Positions 49,210 through 50,351 of a stretch of DNA of 50,351 bases are shown one piece after another. Location of the stretch: positions 1 to 50,351 of the forward strand of contig DASYYE010000359.1 in the NCBI GenBank assembly GCA_035946955.1, in the 5' to 3' direction. The DNA is from DASYYE01 sp035946955 (lineage in GTDB: Bacteria; Actinomycetota; Actinomycetes; Streptosporangiales; Streptosporangiaceae). The notes below the pieces were generated by a model. That model searched no databases. It was not told the origin of the DNA and saw only the letters and a program-made list of their open reading frames with translations. Positions within the stretch are counted from its first letter, which is position 1. Every line of letters starts with the position of its first letter. The position numbers and the translations under genes are program-made.

Positions 49210-50351
49210 ATGGACACCCACACCCCCATCCTGGGGCGGATCGGCCGGGCCTGTTACCGGCACCGTTGGCTCACTCTCACCGTCTGGCTCGCCGGCCTGG
49301 CCGGCTTCGTCATGGCGTGGGTCACGTTCGGCGCCGGCTACAGCAACAGCTACGGCGGCAGCGACCCCGGCCAGGCTGTGCTGAACGCGCACTTCCACGA
49401 ACGATCGGGTGACCAGCTCACGCTGGCCATCCAGTCCACCGCCCCGCTGACCTCAGCCGCGGTGCGGACCCGGGTCACCGACGCGCTGGCACCTATGCGC
49501 AGCGCCGCCGGGGTCACATCGGTGGCCGGGCCGTACGCACCGGGCCACGCCTCCGCCAGCGGGCACATCGGCTTCGCAACCATCCAGTTCGACGAACCGG
49601 GCTCCGCGATCCCCAACTCCGAGGCCGTGGCCCTCATGCACGACGCGTCCGCCGCTTCCGGGCACGGCGTGGAGTTCAGCCTCGGTGGCGACGTGGTGGA
49701 CCTGGCGGAGACCCCCTACGGCGGTCCCACCGAGGGCGTCGGTGTCGGCGCTGCCGCGGTCGTACTGCTGATCGCGTTCGGCTCGTTCCTGGCGATGGGC
49801 TTGCCGGTGGTGACCGCCCTGTTCGGGATCGGCTGTGGCCTGTCGCTGATCGCGCTGATCGGCCACCTGGTGCCCGCGCCCACCTTCTCGCCGATCGTCG
49901 CGTCGATGATCGGACTTGGCGTGGGCGTGGACTACGCACTGTTCATCCTCACCCGCTTCCGTGAGGCGCTGCGCTCGGGCGAAGCGCCCGAGGACGCGGC
50001 CGTGACCGCAATGGCCACCGCTGGCCGGTCAGTCCTCACCGCGGGCACCACCGTCGCCATCGGCATGCTCGGACTGCTGGTGCTTCGGCAGGGCCTGCTC
50101 AACGGGGTCGCGGTGGCGGCAGCCGCCACGGTGGCTATGACCGTGCTCGCGTCGCTGACGCTGCTGCCCGCCCTGCTCGGCTTCACCGGCACCCGGCTGG
50201 CCAAGCCGTCCAGGGTCCGGGTGCCGCGGCTGCTCACCCGGCGCGGGCACGGGCAGCGCACCGCCTCGGTCCCGGCCGCACAGCGGTGGGCGGCGATGGT
50301 GCAGCGGCGGCCGGTGCTCGCCGCGGTGGCATCGGCGATCGCGCTCCTGGC
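49210..50351 (+). CDS. MMPL/RND family transporter, N-terminal part (cut by window edge)
   Basis: 380 residues visible from ATG at 49210, with AGGAG 9 nt upstream; it is open to the last base. First helix about 22-42 (TLTVWLAGLAGFVMAWVTFG), then an extracytoplasmic loop (about 43-175) and a helix cluster (about 180-330) with GVGVGAAAVVLLIAFGSFLA, GLGVGVDYALFILTRFREAL, a conserved GxDYxLF signature. MMPL proteins export lipids, siderophores or drugs by proton motive force. The upstream two-component system suggests inducible export. Confidence 0.9.
   Translation, partial: MDTHTPILGRIGRACYRHRWLTLTVWLAGLAGFVMAWVTFGAGYSNSYGGSDPGQAVLNAHFHERSGDQLTLAIQSTAPLTSAAVRTRVTDALAPMRSAAGVTSVAGPYAPGHASASGHIGFATIQFDEPGSAIPNSEAVALMHDASAASGHGVEFSLGGDVVDLAETPYGGPTEGVGVGAAAVVLLIAFGSFLAMGLPVVTALFGIGCGLSLIALIGHLVPAPTFSPIVASMIGLGVGVDYALFILTRFREALRSGEAPEDAAVTAMATAGRSVLTAGTTVAIGMLGLLVLRQGLLNGVAVAAAATVAMTVLASLTLLPALLGFTGTRLAKPSRVRVPRLLTRRGHGQRTASVPAAQRWAAMVQRRPVLAAVASAIALL

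Overview
This window is chromosomal DNA from a very GC-rich actinomycete (Actinomycetota). The gene order comM-yraN-DUF2469-rnhB-lepB-rplS-trmD-rimM-KH-rpsP-ffh-glnD-glnB, then ftsY-smc-mutM-rnc-rpmF-DUF177-coaD-recG-rpmB, then thiD-thiL-Lrp-cofC-plsC-gpsA-ddl-hup-leuD-leuC-ndgR is the conserved core of Streptomyces- and Streptosporangiales-type genomes. Many starts are GTG and neighbouring genes often overlap by 4 nt. Coenzyme F420 is implied by cofC and by an F420-type PPOX protein. I cannot name genus or species.

Layout. (1) 1-4139, minus strand: truncated comM and yraN, then an accessory insertion holding a decayed SARP/LuxR-type regulator, a molybdopterin oxidoreductase / ferredoxin-reductase / zinc-ribbon trio, and a PPOX-fold protein. 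(2) 4190-14080, minus strand: housekeeping run from DUF2469 to the nitrogen regulators glnD and glnB (signal peptidase, ribosomal proteins L19 and S16, tRNA and ribosome maturation, SRP GTPase). (3) 14081-18532: accessory island between glnB and ftsY, where related genomes usually carry the ammonium transporter amtB. It holds a nitric oxide synthase oxygenase, an overlapping PNPOx-fold flavoprotein and a convergent flavohemoglobin-like globin-reductase with a 230-residue Pro/Gln/Val repeat insert. This is a plausible NO-making and NO-consuming module beside PII. (4) 18533-29444, minus strand: ftsY, smc, a 66-residue coiled-coil protein, mutM, rnc, rpmF, DUF177, coaD, recG. (5) 29579-41166: rpmB, thiD, a membrane-anchored CBM2-like protein, thiL, an Lrp-type RAM protein, a THUMP-like methyltransferase, cofC, plsC-gpsA-ddl, HU, leuD-leuC and the divergent IclR regulator ndgR. 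(6) 41167-44431, plus strand: three-subunit proton-translocating transhydrogenase pntAA-pntAB-pntB, whose AA/AB junction has been tandemly duplicated. (7) 44432-50351: about 520 noncoding bases, a secreted transglycosylase-like protein, a HAD hydrolase, an AlkZ-like winged-helix protein, a NarL-type two-component system and the start of an MMPL/RND transporter.

Most notable: the NOS-PNPOx-flavohemoglobin island at the amtB position; the 68-bp tandem duplication between pntAA and pntAB, which creates two 23-codon coupled mini-ORFs; a five-codon leader ORF overlapping the pntAA start; a leaderless ndgR promoter with a palindrome in its spacer; and a probable CTG start for ddl. No tRNA, rRNA, CRISPR array, insertion sequence or prophage was seen.
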